From Alphaproteobacteria bacterium (GTDB lineage Bacteria > Pseudomonadota > Alphaproteobacteria > Micropepsales > Micropepsaceae), in NCBI GenBank assembly GCA_013697055.1, contig JACCXK010000177.1, positions 1 through 36,597 on the forward strand: DNA of 36,597 bases, in the 5' to 3' direction. Positions 1 through 9,829 of this stretch are shown piece after piece. The stretch's first letter is position 1; every line of letters starts with the position of its first letter. A program made the translations under genes and the position numbers. Under the pieces are notes generated by a model. The model saw only the letters and a program-made list of their open reading frames with translations. It was not told the origin of the DNA and ran no database searches.

Positions 1-3000
1 CACCCGCGTCGCGCCCGTCGCCAGCGCGGCGCGATGCGGCGCATCGGCCCCGCCATAGGCGCTGCCCGGCGCGAAGCTGCCGGTGTCGCTGCCGCCCGCG
101 CCCGTCATGGAGAGGAAGGACGAGAAGCCCTGGCCCACCGCATTGCTGGTATTGGGGCCAATCTGGCCGGAGATCTGGTCGGCCGCGGCGTTCAGCGCCG
201 CACCGGACAAGCCATACAAGGCATTGAACCCGCTGGGCGGTACGCCGCCCGCCAGCACCGCGGCATCGATCGCGCTCACCACTTTGCCCTGGTTGCCGCT
301 CGCATTGGTCAGCGAAGGCGCCAGCGCATTGGCATCAAGATTCAGAAAGACATTGTTGGCGTCATAGCTGAGCCGGGGCTTCACATAGGTGGGAGAGCCG
401 GATGAACTCACGGATGCGAATGTGCCGCCGACACCGCCGCCGGCTGTCAGCAAGGTATAGCGCTGGCCGATCGTGTAGGTGCCCGAGGCAAAGCTCGCGA
501 TGAAGTTGACGCTGGCCGCGCCGCTGACGCTGGTTAGGTTGGTCGCGGTCGGCGTGACCGCATCGATATAGGTTGCACCCGATGCCAAACCGAGGTTGCC
601 GGACACCGACAGCGTGCCGGGCACAGTCCCGTTGCCCGGCCTCAAGGTGCCGCCGCTGGCGATCGTCGTGCTGCCGACCGTGCCGTTGCCGGAAAGAATC
701 GCGCCGCTTTGTACGGTGACCGCGCTGGCGGCGATGGAGCCCGTGACGTTCAGCGTACCGGCGTTGACGGTGGTCGGACCGGAATATTGATGCCGGACAG
801 GTTCAGAAGGTTGACATTCTGCTTGATGACTGCGCCGGTGCCCGAAATGATTCCGGAAATGGGTATCGGCGAAGCGGAATGGTTGAACACCAGTGTGGCG
901 TTGTTTGTAATATTGCCGATAACGCGGCCGCCAGAACCGCCATTTCCGAGCTGCAGCGTGCCGCCGCTGATGGTGGTGGTGCCGGTGTAAGTATTGTTGG
1001 CCGTCAGCGTGAGCGTGCCGGTACCGGCCTTGGTCAGGGAGCCGCTGCCGGAAATGTCGGTAGCCAGAACCGTGTCCGCGCCGCTGCTGGTCGTGAGACT
1101 TCCCGATCCCAGCAGGATCGCGCCACCGGCGCCTGACAGCGCGCCCACCGTTTGGGTATGTCCATTCAAATCCAGCACGCCGCCATTGACGGCGAGCGGA
1201 CCGCCATTGGGCAGGCTGCCGCCCGTTCCCAGCTGCAAGGTGCCCGCGCCGGCAAGCATGGTGCCGCCGGTGTAGTGGTGGGGCCCGTGAGGGTCAATAT
1301 GCCGCCGCCGGCCTTGGTGAGCTGGCCGGACAAGCTGTCCACGATAGTGCCTGCGAAGGTTGTGCTCTTCTCGCTGATGAAGGTGAGGAAACTGCCGCTC
1401 ATCTCCAGGGTGCCACCGCCGCCCTGCAATGCGCCCAGACTAAAGGTGCGGCGGATCACACTCACGGTGCCGCCATTGATGGTGACATCACCGGTTCCAA
1501 GACCGTTGTTCGCCTGCAACGTGCCGGCTGAGACAATGGTACCGCCGCTATAGGTGTTTGTGCCCGCAAGGGTGAGCGTGCCCGTTCCCATCTGCACAAG
1601 CGTGCCGGTGCCTGAAATCACCTGTCCGAAAGTGTTGACACTGTCGGAACGATTGAAAATCAAGGTCGCATTGTTGACGATATTACCGGAGATGGAGCCG
1701 CTTGTGCCGCCATTGCCGATCTGCAAAGTGCCGCTCGAGATGGTGGTGCCACCAGTATAGGTGTTGGCGCCGGTCAGAATTGTGGTGCCGCTACCCGATT
1801 GCCGCAAAGCGCCACTGCCCGAGATAACGCTGCTAAATGTATAGCTGTCCGAACGATTGACCGTAAAAAGACCGCTGTTTGCAACGTTGCCGGCAATTGA
1901 TCCCGACGTTCCGCCACTGCCCAGCTGCAGGATGGCGTCAGAGTCGATAACAGTTCCACCGGCGTAGGTATTTGAACCCAGCAACTGGGTTGGCTGCCCC
2001 CTGCTGTTCGACAGCTCCAGCATGCCCGTACCGACAATGGTACCAGCGAAAGTACTGTAGCCCAGACGAAGCGTTGCTCCGTCAATTTTCACCTGGCCAT
2101 CGCCGCCCAACTGGTTGATCGTCGTCGGATAATTGGCCAGATCGAGCACCGCCCCGGCATCCACCTGCACCCCGTATACGGCGGATGTAACAGCGCCCAA
2201 CTGCGTGTTTCCTGCTTTCAACGTGCCGCCGGCCACTTCGAATTTCACGAAAGTACCGGCACTAGCCGATGAAGGCGCAAAAACAATGGTTCCGCTGTTG
2301 CTGGAAGAACCGAATATCGCGCCGTCTCCACCGATCTGAACCGCGCCGGCAAGCGTCAGCGTTTGCCCTGGAGCAACCTCAAGATGCGCGAGAAATGTCC
2401 GTGGCGGGCTAAAGCAGCAGTACGAAATTCCCAGATTGATGTCATTTGCCAACGTGCCGCTCGCGGTCGATGACAGCGTTCCATTGGATATGTCGATGGT
2501 ACCAGATCCCAGCGCACCTGCATTGCCAATGCTCACGCTTGCATCGGAAAGAGTCGTGCCGCCCGAATAAGTATTTGCGCCAGAAAAAATCGCCGCACTG
2601 CCTGTATTCGAGATTTGCAGCTTGCCAGGACCGCTGATCAGGCCCGAGAACGAAGCGTCGCTGATGAGCAGGGTCGTTGACCCGAGGGTCACCACTTGAC
2701 CGGCCCCGTTCAGACTTGCGATTCCATAAAGGCCATTGGGAATATTCAGCGTCGCGCTAGAATCTATTGTGGTCGAGGTAGCGCCAAAACCAAGCAGATC
2801 GCAAGATGACTGTTTACATCTGTGACCGTGCCGCCCGCAATCTCAACAAACCTCGGATAGACCGATGTGACGTTGGACAGGTTGAAATTCAGCGTTCCGT
2901 TGTCCGCGGCAGAGCCAAGAACAAGATGCGCGCTGCTTCCCAGGGCAAGCGTGCCGCTGAATGTGATCGACTGACCCGTGGCCGCTGAAATGGTCCCGGT

Positions 3001-3408
3001 AGAACCATCCGCCAGCGTGATAGCATTGGCCAAAGTCCCGCTGACTGTGGAGCGCAACGCACCGTTCAGGGCAATCGAACCGCTCCCCACTGCGCCGGTA
3101 TCGCCAATTTGCAGGACGCCGCCCGAGATCGTCGTTCCGCCGGTATAGCTGTTGGCACTGCTGAGAATAAGTTTGCCAGTTCCGGTCTTTTCCAGCCGCC
3201 ACGATCCGCCGGTTTCGGAAATCACGCCGGACTGTGTCGCGCTGCCCGTCAGGACCTGCAGCTGCGTGGTGTTATCGGTCAGAACGATGGGCGCGGCATT
3301 GTCCGAGCCATTGGGATAGTCGATGACCGCGGCGAGAACCGGCGTCGCCAGCGCGCTGGTGCCCAGGCAAAATGCCGCCGCTGACAGGACTCCGCACCGC
3401 ATACCCAT
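1..3408 (-). pseudogene. autotransporter-type passenger protein (beta-strand repeat adhesin), three apparent frameshifts, 3' end outside window
   Basis: The N-terminus (start 3408) has a short basic segment, a hydrophobic core and a likely signal peptidase site after residues VLA near residue 26, so export through Sec is expected. The body is a chain of about eight autotransporter-associated beta-strand repeats with the recurring core NTYTGGTTISxGTLQIG, as in type V secreted beta-helix passengers. Coding continuity needs three frame changes, near 2800, 1280 and 785. Each is explained by one missing base, because the repeat resumes at once in the next frame (for example DLLGFGATSTTIDSSATLNI after the first). 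After the last shift the frame stays open to position 1, including segments such as SGNGTVGSTTIASGGTLRPG and a degenerate ALNAAADQISGQ stretch typical of the region before the barrel. The beta-barrel would lie beyond the left edge. Function as a surface adhesin is inference. The shifts may be real decay or sequence error. Confidence 0.8.
600..3198 (-). repeat. array of about eight degenerate autotransporter-associated beta-strand repeats
   Basis: Protein-level repeats on the minus strand share a glycine-rich lead-in (TKAGTGTLTLTG), the core NTYTGGTT, a GTLQLG strand and often a GGTSGSISGNI tail. Recognisable cores include SANSYTGGTTISGGVLQIG, GANTYSGGTTLSDASVSIG, GSNTYAGGTVIDSDAILQLG, GANTYTGGTTISSGTLQIG, GTNTYSGGTIVSAGTLQAN and NNTYTGTTTISGGTLQLG. 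They differ clearly at DNA level, so this is an old repeat family rather than a recent tandem expansion. Confidence 0.85.
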
Positions 3409-3495
3409 GCCCCAAAACTTTTTGTCAGGATAATGGACGCTGGAAGTGACGGATACCGCCGCATCGTCTCATGGCTAACGTGACAAATAATCAGG

Positions 3496-4410
3496 TCACC
3501 CTTTACCGCGCGGATGCGCGCGCGAATAGGTTGCCAGCAGGGCGGCGGTATCCATGGCAGTGTAAACTTGAGTGGTGGAGAGCGAGGCATGGCCCAGAAG
3601 TTCCTGCACACTGCGCAAATCGCCGCCGCCTTGCAGGATATGTGTCGCAAAGGAATGGCGCAGGGCATGCGGCGTCGCCTTTTCCGGCAGGCCCAGCGCG
3701 CCGCGCAGCCGCTGCATCAGGGCTTGTGCCTCGCGCGGGCTCATCGGCAAACCGCGCCGCGACAGGAACAGCGGCGAGGACGGCGCACCGCTGAACGGAA
3801 TTTGGCCTGCGTAATCGGCAAGCGCCGACGCCACCAGCGGCAGCACCGGGATGCTGCGTTCCTTGCGGCCCTTGCCGACCACCGTCAGCGTCTCGCCCAG
3901 CGGAACGTCGCCGCGCTTCAGGCCCAGCGCTTCGGAGATGCGCAGCCCCGCGCCATATAAAAGCGTCAGCAGCGCCGCATCGCGCGCGCCCATCCATTCG
4001 ATCTTGTGATCGCCCGCTTCCTCGATGGCGCGGCCCGCATCCACCGCCGACAGAGGACGCGGCAGGCCGCGGCGCACCCGCGGCGTGCGGATCGAACGGG
4101 CGGCGGCATTTTCCAGCACGCCTTCCTTGGCGAGGAACTTGAAGAAGCTGCGCACCGCCGCCAGCGCCCGCTGCACCCCGCCCGGCCCCAGTCCTTCGCT
4201 GCGGCGAGACGTGATGAAAGCGCGGATATCGGCTTGCGTCAGTTTCGCCAGCACCTTTTGCGTCAGGACGCCGCCGGTGTGACCGGCCTGGAAGCCGAGG
4301 AACCGCGCCACGTCATCGCCATAGGCGCGCAAGGTGTGCGGCGAGGCGCGGCGTTCATGCGCCAGCGAGGCCAGCCAGTTCTTGCGCAGCGCGTCGGCGC
4401 TTTCGCTCAC
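3496..4410 (-). CDS. xerC: tyrosine recombinase XerC
   Basis: Site-specific recombinase of 304 residues that, with XerD, resolves chromosome dimers at dif. The N-terminal SAM-like DNA-binding domain covers about residues 1-100 and the catalytic domain about 115-300. The full catalytic set is visible: R157 (GLRISEA), K180 (VGKGRKE), H248 and R251 (HALRHSFATH), H274 (LLGHASLSTT) and the nucleophile Y283 (QVYTAMD). The frame is open further upstream, but that part overlaps the aldolase gene and has no family resemblance. I chose the GTG at 4410, giving VSESADALRKNW, preceded by GGGCAA and lying 8 nt after the aldolase stop. XerC rather than XerD is inferred from the start of the protein and the neighbouring priA and aldolase genes. 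Confidence 0.9.
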   Translation of the reverse strand: MSESADALRKNWLASLAHERRASPHTLRAYGDDVARFLGFQAGHTGGVLTQKVLAKLTQADIRAFITSRRSEGLGPGGVQRALAAVRSFFKFLAKEGVLENAAARSIRTPRVRRGLPRPLSAVDAGRAIEEAGDHKIEWMGARDAALLTLLYGAGLRISEALGLKRGDVPLGETLTVVGKGRKERSIPVLPLVASALADYAGQIPFSGAPSSPLFLSRRGLPMSPREAQALMQRLRGALGLPEKATPHALRHSFATHILQGGGDLRSVQELLGHASLSTTQVYTAMDTAALLATYSRAHPRGKG

Positions 4411-4418
4411 TTGCCCAC

Positions 4419-5075
4419 TTAACCTTTGATGCTGACGTTGGCCTTCTTGGCGTCGGCGACGAAGGCGGCCAGGCCCTTGTCGGTCAAGGGATGGCTGATC
4501 AGCTTCTTGAAGATGTCCGTCGGCATGGTGCCGACATCGGCGCCGGCCAGAAGACATTCGCGCACATGGCTGACGCTGCGGATCGAAGCCGCCAGGATTT
4601 CGGTCTTGAACCCGTAATTGTCATAGACGGCGCGGATGTCGCGGATCAGGCCCATGCCGTCCTCGCCCGCGTCATCAACGCGGCCGATGAAGGGCGAAAT
4701 AAAACTCGCGCCGGCCTTGGCGGCCATCCAGGCCTGCACCGGCGAGAAGCACAAAGTGACATTGACCATGGTGCCGTCCTTGGCCAGCGCGGCGCAGGCC
4801 TTCAGCCCGTCCCAGGTCAGCGGCACCTTCACCGCGATGTTCTTGGCGATCTTGGTCAGGATCGCCGCTTCCTTCATCATGCCATCATAGTCGGTGGCCA
4901 GAACCTCGCCGCTCACCGCGCCCGGCACCACCGCACAAATCTCCTTCAGCGATTCGACATAGTCGCGGCCCGTCTTGGCGGCCAGCGAAGGATTGGTGGT
5001 GACGCCGTCCACCAGGCCGCTGGCGGCATATTCGCGGATTTCCGCCACATCGGCGGTGTCGAGGAAGATTTTCAT
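4419..5075 (-). CDS. fsa: fructose-6-phosphate aldolase / small transaldolase
   Basis: A 218-residue class I aldolase of the small transaldolase/FSA family, which forms oligomeric TIM barrels in the cytoplasm. The N-terminus MKIFLDTAD and the GVTTNPSL segment are family hallmarks. The Schiff-base lysine is K83 in NIAVKVPLT. The stretch [10 protein letters not shown] and the C-terminal ILAASIRSV and [10 protein letters not shown] motifs are also present. Length matches the short subfamily (about 215-220 residues), not full-length TalB. Whether it works as transaldolase in the pentose phosphate pathway or as fructose-6-phosphate aldolase cannot be decided from sequence alone. It is divergent from priA (57 nt between starts) and probably cotranscribed with xerC. 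Confidence 0.9.
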   Translation of the reverse strand: MKIFLDTADVAEIREYAASGLVDGVTTNPSLAAKTGRDYVESLKEICAVVPGAVSGEVLATDYDGMMKEAAILTKIAKNIAVKVPLTWDGLKACAALAKDGTMVNVTLCFSPVQAWMAAKAGASFISPFIGRVDDAGEDGMGLIRDIRAVYDNYGFKTEILAASIRSVSHVRECLLAGADVGTMPTDIFKKLISHPLTDKGLAAFVADAKKANVSIKG

Positions 5076-5132
5076 GGGCTGCGTGACCTTGTTATTGACC
5101 TTGGGGTTGGGCGGCGCGAAGTGTAGCCCAAT

Positions 5133-7358
5133 ATGAGACCCCGCTTAAACCCCGCACCGGCGCCGGAAACACAGCCAAAACCGGTTGTGGGCGTGTTGCT
5201 GCCGCTGCCCCTGGCCGGCGCCTATGACTACAAGCTGCCGCCCGGTTCCAGCGCCGCGCGGGGCGCCATCGTCGCCGCGCCGCTGGGGAACCGCGAAATG
5301 CTGGGCGTGGTGTGGGGCCCGTGCGAAGGCACCGTTGGCGACAACCGGCTAAAGGTGGCGGAGCCGCTGGAAGGCGCACCCGTTCTGCCCGGCAAATTGT
5401 GCGACTTCATCGATTGGGTGGCCGATTACACCTTGAATCCGCCGGGCGCGATCCTGGCCATGGCGCTCAGGAGCCGCGGCGCGTTCGTACCGGAGGCACA
5501 TCGCACCGCCTATGTGCGCGGCAGCGTGACGCCACCGCGCATGTCGGTGGCGCGGACGCGCACGCTGGAAGTCGCGAGTGATGGATTGGCGCGCAGCATT
5601 TCGGGGCTGGCGGAAGACGCCAATGTCTCGGCGGCCGTGGTGCGCGGGCTGGTGCAGGCCGGGGCGTTGATCCCCACCCAGTTGCCGGAGTTCGCACCAT
5701 TCAAACAACCGCATGCCACGTTCGCGGCGCCGACTTTAAATGGCGATCAGGCAGACGCGGCCAAGGCACTGACCGAGGCTGTGGCGGCAAAGAAATTTTC
5801 CACCAGCTTGCTGGATGGCGTGACGGGTTCTGGAAAAACCGAAGTCTATTTCGAAGCCGTCGCGGAAGCGCTGCGGCAGGAAAAACAGATATTGATCCTG
5901 CTGCCTGAAATCGCGCTGACGGTGCAATTCCTGGAACGTTTCGCGGCGCGCTTCGGGGTGCGGCCGGCGGAATGGCACAGCGATCTGTCGCAAAAAGAAC
6001 GCCGCCGCACCTATCGCGCCGTGATGAACGGCGAGGCGCGGGTGGTGGTGGGCGCGCGTTCGTCCCTCTTCCTGCCCTTTCCGGAGCTGGGCCTGGTCAT
6101 TGTGGACGAGGAACACGAACAGGCTTTCAAGCAGCAGGACGGCGCCATCTATCACGCCCGCGACATGGCGGTAGTACGAGCGCGGATAGAGGATTGTCCC
6201 GTGGTGCTGGCAAGCGCCACGCCGTCACTGGAAAGCTTCGTCAATGCCCAGAGTGGGCGTTATGCCCACCTGAAACTTGTGTCGCGCCACGGCGTGGCGG
6301 AAATGCCGGAAGTACGGCTGATCGATCTGCGCCATGAGCGCGAAGGTCCTGAGGTAGAACAAAAAGCGCAATGGCTGTCGCCGCCGCTGCGCGCCGCGCT
6401 GGAAAAGACCCTGGCCGCTGGCGAACAGGCGATGCTGTTCCTCAACCGCCGGGGCTATGCGCCGCTCACCTTGTGCGAGGCCTGCGGCCACAAGTTCACC
6501 TGCCCGCATTGCTCGGCCTGGCTGGTGGAGCACAAATACAAAAAGCGCCTGGCCTGCCATCAATGCGGCTTTGAATTGCCAATGCCCAGCGACTGCCCGC
6601 AATGTCATGAACCCGGCACCCTGATCGCCTGCGGTCCCGGCGTAGAGCGGGTGGCGGAGGAATTTGCCGCCTTCTTTCCCACCGCGCGTTACGCCATCGC
6701 TTCATCCGACACCTTGATGCACACCGGCCCCGGCGAGATGCAGGGCCCCTTGCGCCTGTTCGCGCGCGGCGAGATCGATGTGTTGATCGGCACCCAGATC
6801 GTGGCCAAGGGCCATCACTTTCCGCAACTGACCCTAGTAGGCGTGGTGGATGCCGACCTGGGCGGCAGCGATGGCGACCTGCGCGCCCGCGAACGCACCT
6901 TTCAATTGCTACACCAGGTGTCGGGCCGCGCCGGCCGCGCCGAAAAGCCCGGCCTGGTGCTGCTGCAGACCCGCAACCCGGAAGATGCGGTGATGCAGGC
7001 CTTGGCGCGCGGCGATCGTGACGGTTTCTACGAACAAGAGCGCAGCTTTCGTGAAGCCAGCGCCTCGCCACCCTTCGGCCGCCTCGCCGCCCTGGTGATC
7101 AGCGGCTATGACGGCGATGCCGTGCGCGACATCGCCCGCCAACTCGGCGAGGCCGCGCCCAATGCGCGCGATGTCAAAGTATGGGGCCCGACCCCGGCCT
7201 TTTACGCTTTGCTGCGCGGCCAGACGCGCGAGCGCCTGTTGGTTCAGGCCGCGCGCGGCGTGGATGTGCAGGCGTTTCTGAAAGCCTGGCTTACTAGCGT
7301 CAAAGTCCCCGCCGCTGTGCGCGTCAGCGTTGATGTTGATCCAGTGAGCTTCTTCTAA
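5133..7358 (+). CDS. priA: primosomal protein N' (replication restart helicase PriA)
   Basis: A 741-residue superfamily 2 3'-5' helicase that reloads the replisome at stalled or recombined forks. The N-terminal 3'-end-binding and winged-helix part covers roughly residues 15-195. Walker A is GVTGSGKT at 229-236, and the Walker B box is VDEEHEQ, with DEEH at 325-328. Helicase motifs follow in SATPSLES (about 361) and [12 protein letters not shown]. Between the helicase lobes sits the zinc-binding insertion with eight cysteines: 448, 451, 457, 460, 475, 478, 488 and 491. Every expected element is intact and the length is normal. The ATG at 5133 is used; no strong ribosome binding site is visible before it. 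It is transcribed away from the aldolase/xerC pair and converges on leuC. Confidence 0.97.
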   Translation: MRPRLNPAPAPETQPKPVVGVLLPLPLAGAYDYKLPPGSSAARGAIVAAPLGNREMLGVVWGPCEGTVGDNRLKVAEPLEGAPVLPGKLCDFIDWVADYTLNPPGAILAMALRSRGAFVPEAHRTAYVRGSVTPPRMSVARTRTLEVASDGLARSISGLAEDANVSAAVVRGLVQAGALIPTQLPEFAPFKQPHATFAAPTLNGDQADAAKALTEAVAAKKFSTSLLDGVTGSGKTEVYFEAVAEALRQEKQILILLPEIALTVQFLERFAARFGVRPAEWHSDLSQKERRRTYRAVMNGEARVVVGARSSLFLPFPELGLVIVDEEHEQAFKQQDGAIYHARDMAVVRARIEDCPVVLASATPSLESFVNAQSGRYAHLKLVSRHGVAEMPEVRLIDLRHEREGPEVEQKAQWLSPPLRAALEKTLAAGEQAMLFLNRRGYAPLTLCEACGHKFTCPHCSAWLVEHKYKKRLACHQCGFELPMPSDCPQCHEPGTLIACGPGVERVAEEFAAFFPTARYAIASSDTLMHTGPGEMQGPLRLFARGEIDVLIGTQIVAKGHHFPQLTLVGVVDADLGGSDGDLRARERTFQLLHQVSGRAGRAEKPGLVLLQTRNPEDAVMQALARGDRDGFYEQERSFREASASPPFGRLAALVISGYDGDAVRDIARQLGEAAPNARDVKVWGPTPAFYALLRGQTRERLLVQAARGVDVQAFLKAWLTSVKVPAAVRVSVDVDPVSFF

Positions 7359-7389
7359 CCAACTCACCACCGTCATAACCCGCTTTATG

Positions 7390-7461
7390 CGGGCCATCCA
7401 TATGGTGAGAGGGTTATGGATGGCCCGGACAGTCCTTAGCGACAGCGTAAGGACGGGCCAT
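7390..7461. terminator. paired hairpins between convergent priA and leuC (possible bidirectional terminator)
   Basis: Two inverted repeats fill the 114-bp gap between the convergent ends of priA and leuC. The first is a perfect 12-bp stem, CGGGCCATCCAT at 7390-7401 pairing with ATGGATGGCCCG at 7416-7427, with a 14-nt loop. The second is GTCCTTA at 7432-7438 pairing with TAAGGAC at 7448-7454. The octamer CGGGCCAT recurs directly at 7454-7461. Neither stem has a clear T-tract, so termination is inferred from position. A dispersed intergenic palindrome is the alternative. Confidence 0.55.
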
Positions 7462-7472
7462 GACGAAAGAGG

Positions 7473-8882
7473 TTAAAGTGTCCGTACGTCCGTGAGGTGA
7501 CCAGTGACGGCAGCAGCAGCAGCCATCGCAGGGCTGACCAGGTGCGTACGCCCACCGCGGCCCTGGCGGCCTTCGAAGTTGCGGTTGGAGGTCGACGCGC
7601 AGCGTTCGCCTTCCTTCAGCTTGTCGGCGTTCATCGCCAGGCACATGGAGCAGCCCGGATCGCGCCATTCAAAGCCTGCCTCCAGGAATATCTTGTCCAG
7701 ACCTTCTTCCTCGGCCTGTTCCTTTACGAGGCCCGAACCCGGCACCACGATGGCGTTGACGCCGGCGGCCACCTTCTTGCCGCGCGCAATCACGGCGGCG
7801 GCGCGCAAATCTTCGATGCGGCCGTTGGTGCACGATCCAATAAAGACGTGATCCACCTTGATATCGGTCAGCTTCATGTTGGCAGTCAGGCCCATATAAG
7901 CCAGAGCGCGCTCGGCGGCAGCGCGGTGATGCTCTTCCTTCATCACCGCCGGATCCGGTACATTGCCGGTGATCGGCAGCGCCTGTTCCGGGGAAGTGCC
8001 CCAGGTCACCATCGGCACGATGTCGCGCGCATCCAGTGTCACTTCGGCATCGAACCTGGCGTCGGGATCGGAGTGCAGTGTCTTCCAGTACATCGCGGCG
8101 CCTTCCCAGGCGCCGCCCTTGGGCGCGCGGGGCTTGCCGCGAACATAATCCAGGGTGACATCATCCACCGCGATCAGGCCGGCACGGGCGCCGCCTTCGA
8201 TGGTCAGGTTGCACAGGGTCATGCGGCCTTCCATCGACAGGGCGCGCACCGCTTCGCCGGCATATTCGATGACATAGCCGGTGCCGCCGGCGGTGCCGAT
8301 CCTGGCGATCACGGCCAGCGCGATGTCCTTGGCGGTGACGCCTTCGGGCAGCTTGCCATTGACGTTGACGCGCATGTTCTTGGACGGCTGGGCGCGCAGG
8401 GTCTGGGTCGCCAGCACATGCTCGACTTCCGAAGTGCCGATGCCGAAGGCCAGCGCACCAAAGGCGCCATGGGTGGAGGTGTGGCTGTCGCCGCAGACGA
8501 TGGTGGTGCCCGGCAGGGTCCAGCCCTGTTCCGGCCCGATGATGTGCACGATGCCGGCGCGCACATCGTCCATGGCGAAATATTCGACGCCGAAGTCGGC
8601 CGTGTTCTTCTTCAGGGCTTCGACCTGGGCGCGGCTTTCCGGATCGGTGATGCCCTTGTCGCGGTCCTTGGTGGGGACATTGTGATCGGCCACCGCCAGG
8701 GTCAGCTCCGGACGGCGCACCTTGCGGCCCGCCAGGCGCAGGCCTTCAAAGGCCTGGGGGCTGGTGACCTCATGGACCAGGTGGCGGTCGATATAGATCA
8801 CGGGGGTCTCGCCCGGCGGGGCGTCCACCAGATGCGCGTCCCAGATCTTGTCGTACAATGTCTTTGGCAGCGTCTTGTCCAT
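7473..8882 (-). CDS. leuC: 3-isopropylmalate dehydratase large subunit
   Basis: Large subunit (469 residues) of isopropylmalate isomerase, an aconitase-family enzyme that converts 2-isopropylmalate to 3-isopropylmalate in leucine synthesis and needs LeuD as partner. The [4Fe-4S] ligands are visible as C351 in FIGSCTNGR and C411 and C414 in [11 protein letters not shown]. The N-terminal [11 protein letters not shown] and the substrate-site segments [12 protein letters not shown] and [11 protein letters not shown] are typical. The C-terminal [10 protein letters not shown] motif is complete. No leuD or leuB lies in the window, so the pathway genes are split in this genome. Start ATG at 8882, with a weak AGAG upstream. 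Confidence 0.97.
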   Translation of the reverse strand: MDKTLPKTLYDKIWDAHLVDAPPGETPVIYIDRHLVHEVTSPQAFEGLRLAGRKVRRPELTLAVADHNVPTKDRDKGITDPESRAQVEALKKNTADFGVEYFAMDDVRAGIVHIIGPEQGWTLPGTTIVCGDSHTSTHGAFGALAFGIGTSEVEHVLATQTLRAQPSKNMRVNVNGKLPEGVTAKDIALAVIARIGTAGGTGYVIEYAGEAVRALSMEGRMTLCNLTIEGGARAGLIAVDDVTLDYVRGKPRAPKGGAWEGAAMYWKTLHSDPDARFDAEVTLDARDIVPMVTWGTSPEQALPITGNVPDPAVMKEEHHRAAAERALAYMGLTANMKLTDIKVDHVFIGSCTNGRIEDLRAAAVIARGKKVAAGVNAIVVPGSGLVKEQAEEEGLDKIFLEAGFEWRDPGCSMCLAMNADKLKEGERCASTSNRNFEGRQGRGGRTHLVSPAMAAAAAVTGHLTDVRTL

Positions 8883-8937
8883 GTCGGTGCTCTTTGGGCT
8901 CTTGAGGCGGCTTACATAAAGCTGCGGGGTCGCGGGA

Positions 8938-9126
8938 TCAATGCTGCGAAAGAAACAGCACAGCCATGATGATGATAATGGCGATAAATTGGGCTAACAC
9001 CCTGATCCGCATGAGTTTATTGGACCAGGTGCGGGCGGTGTCGCCGCCCCGCCACAAGGTATAGAGCCCGGCGCACAGGACCAGGAAGACAAGGCCGACG
9101 GCCACCCCAACAAGGATCTTTCCCAT
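8938..9126 (-). CDS. HIG1-like twin-transmembrane small protein
   Basis: A 62-residue protein with two predicted membrane helices (about residues 4-24 and 42-60) joined by a short polar loop. The loop and second helix, [15 protein letters not shown], fit the pattern of bacterial HIG1 (hypoxia-induced protein) domain proteins common in alphaproteobacteria. Some members of that family associate with respiratory supercomplexes; a role here is not shown by the sequence. It lies upstream of leuC on the same strand, with a 55-nt gap. Start ATG at 9126. Confidence 0.7.
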   Translation of the reverse strand: MGKILVGVAVGLVFLVLCAGLYTLWRGGDTARTWSNKLMRIRVLAQFIAIIIIMAVLFLSQH

Positions 9127-9168
9127 GGGCGCTTCTTACGCCGGTCTACAAGTGGCCGCCAACCTATT

Positions 9169-9300
9169 TGTCATTCCCGGCCGAGCATGGCGAAAGCCAT
9201 GCGAGGGGAAGGGAACCCAGGTGGTTGGATCACGCCCGGTCTAACCGCCTGGGTTTCCTTCCCTCGCGCTCACTGTCGTTCGCGCTCGCCGGGGATGACA
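9169..9300. repeat. 132-bp imperfect inverted repeat (long intergenic palindrome)
   Basis: The left arm begins TGTCATTCCCGGCCGAGC at 9169 and the right arm ends GCTCGCCGGGGATGACA at 9300. The arms are nearly 60 bp each and differ by a few mismatches and small indels, with a loop of about 16 nt (GGATCACGCCCGGTCT). The inner arms carry AACCCAGG and its complement CCTGGGTT. It fills the gap between the stress protein gene and the HIG1-like gene. A transcript from either strand would fold into one long stem. Similar long palindromes are dispersed in many alphaproteobacterial genomes (from memory). No target-site duplication is obvious. Confidence 0.85.
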
Positions 9301-9308
9301 GGGGTGGC

Positions 9309-9800
9309 TTAGGCAAGGGCGTCAATCTGATCGTCGGTGAAATTGCCCGGCACAATTGTCACGGGGATCGCCTGCACGGCGGTGCCGAACATGGACACCA
9401 TGGGGCCGGGGCCTTCTTTTCCCGCGCCCGAAGCCAGCACCAGAATGGAGATATCCTTGTCTTCTTTCAGAAGCGCGGCCAGGCATTCGGTGGTCAGCCC
9501 GTAAGGGATCACTAGTTCCGGCAGGATGCCCGACAGGTCATTCACCACCTTGGCGGCTTCGTGCAGCATGGCCTCGGCCTCGGCATGAGCCTCGTCGCGC
9601 ATGATCTCTTCCACGCCGCGCCATTGCTGAAAGTCGGGCGGAGTGGCGGCGCACATCAGGGTGACGCGGCCATTGGTGTGCTGGGCGCGGCGGGTGGCAA
9701 AGCGCAGCGCCACGCGGCATTCCGGCGTCTTGTCGATCACCACCAGGAACTTGCGGGGGCTGCGGGAGGCGGCGCTGCTCATCGCCGCGGATGCTGGCAT
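9309..9800 (-). CDS. universal stress protein (UspA family)
   Basis: A 163-residue single-domain protein. The first strand and helix, RKFLVVIDKTPECRVALRFA, begin the UspA fold. The C-terminal half carries ISILVLASGAGKEGPGPMVS, which resembles the nucleotide-loop region (Gly-rich plus GPMVS) before the last strand AIPVTIVPG. The frame continues to 9878, but the ATG at 9800 has a GGGG-rich stretch just upstream and leaves room for the divergent acetyltransferase start at 9830; the next ATG at 9782 lacks a ribosome binding site. Role in stress tolerance is family-level knowledge only. Confidence 0.75.
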   Translation of the reverse strand: MPASAAMSSAASRSPRKFLVVIDKTPECRVALRFATRRAQHTNGRVTLMCAATPPDFQQWRGVEEIMRDEAHAEAEAMLHEAAKVVNDLSGILPELVIPYGLTTECLAALLKEDKDISILVLASGAGKEGPGPMVSMFGTAVQAIPVTIVPGNFTDDQIDALA

Positions 9801-9829
9801 TATGGCCCCATCCCGGCAAGAGGCAGGCC

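Noticed and set aside
600..3198. Repeat array as a CRISPR
   Set aside because: The repeats are coding, long and degenerate, without constant repeat and spacer lengths.
3496..4410. XerC as an integrase of a mobile element or integron
   Set aside because: No attachment repeats, gene cassettes or phage genes nearby; the setting beside priA and an aldolase gene is chromosomal.
4411..4557. 49-residue N-terminal extension of XerC
   Set aside because: It overlaps the aldolase gene and is Arg/Gln-rich noise; the GTG at 4410 matches the family start.
7497..8969. 490-residue open frame antisense to leuC
   Set aside because: Shadow frame; leuC has all cluster ligands.
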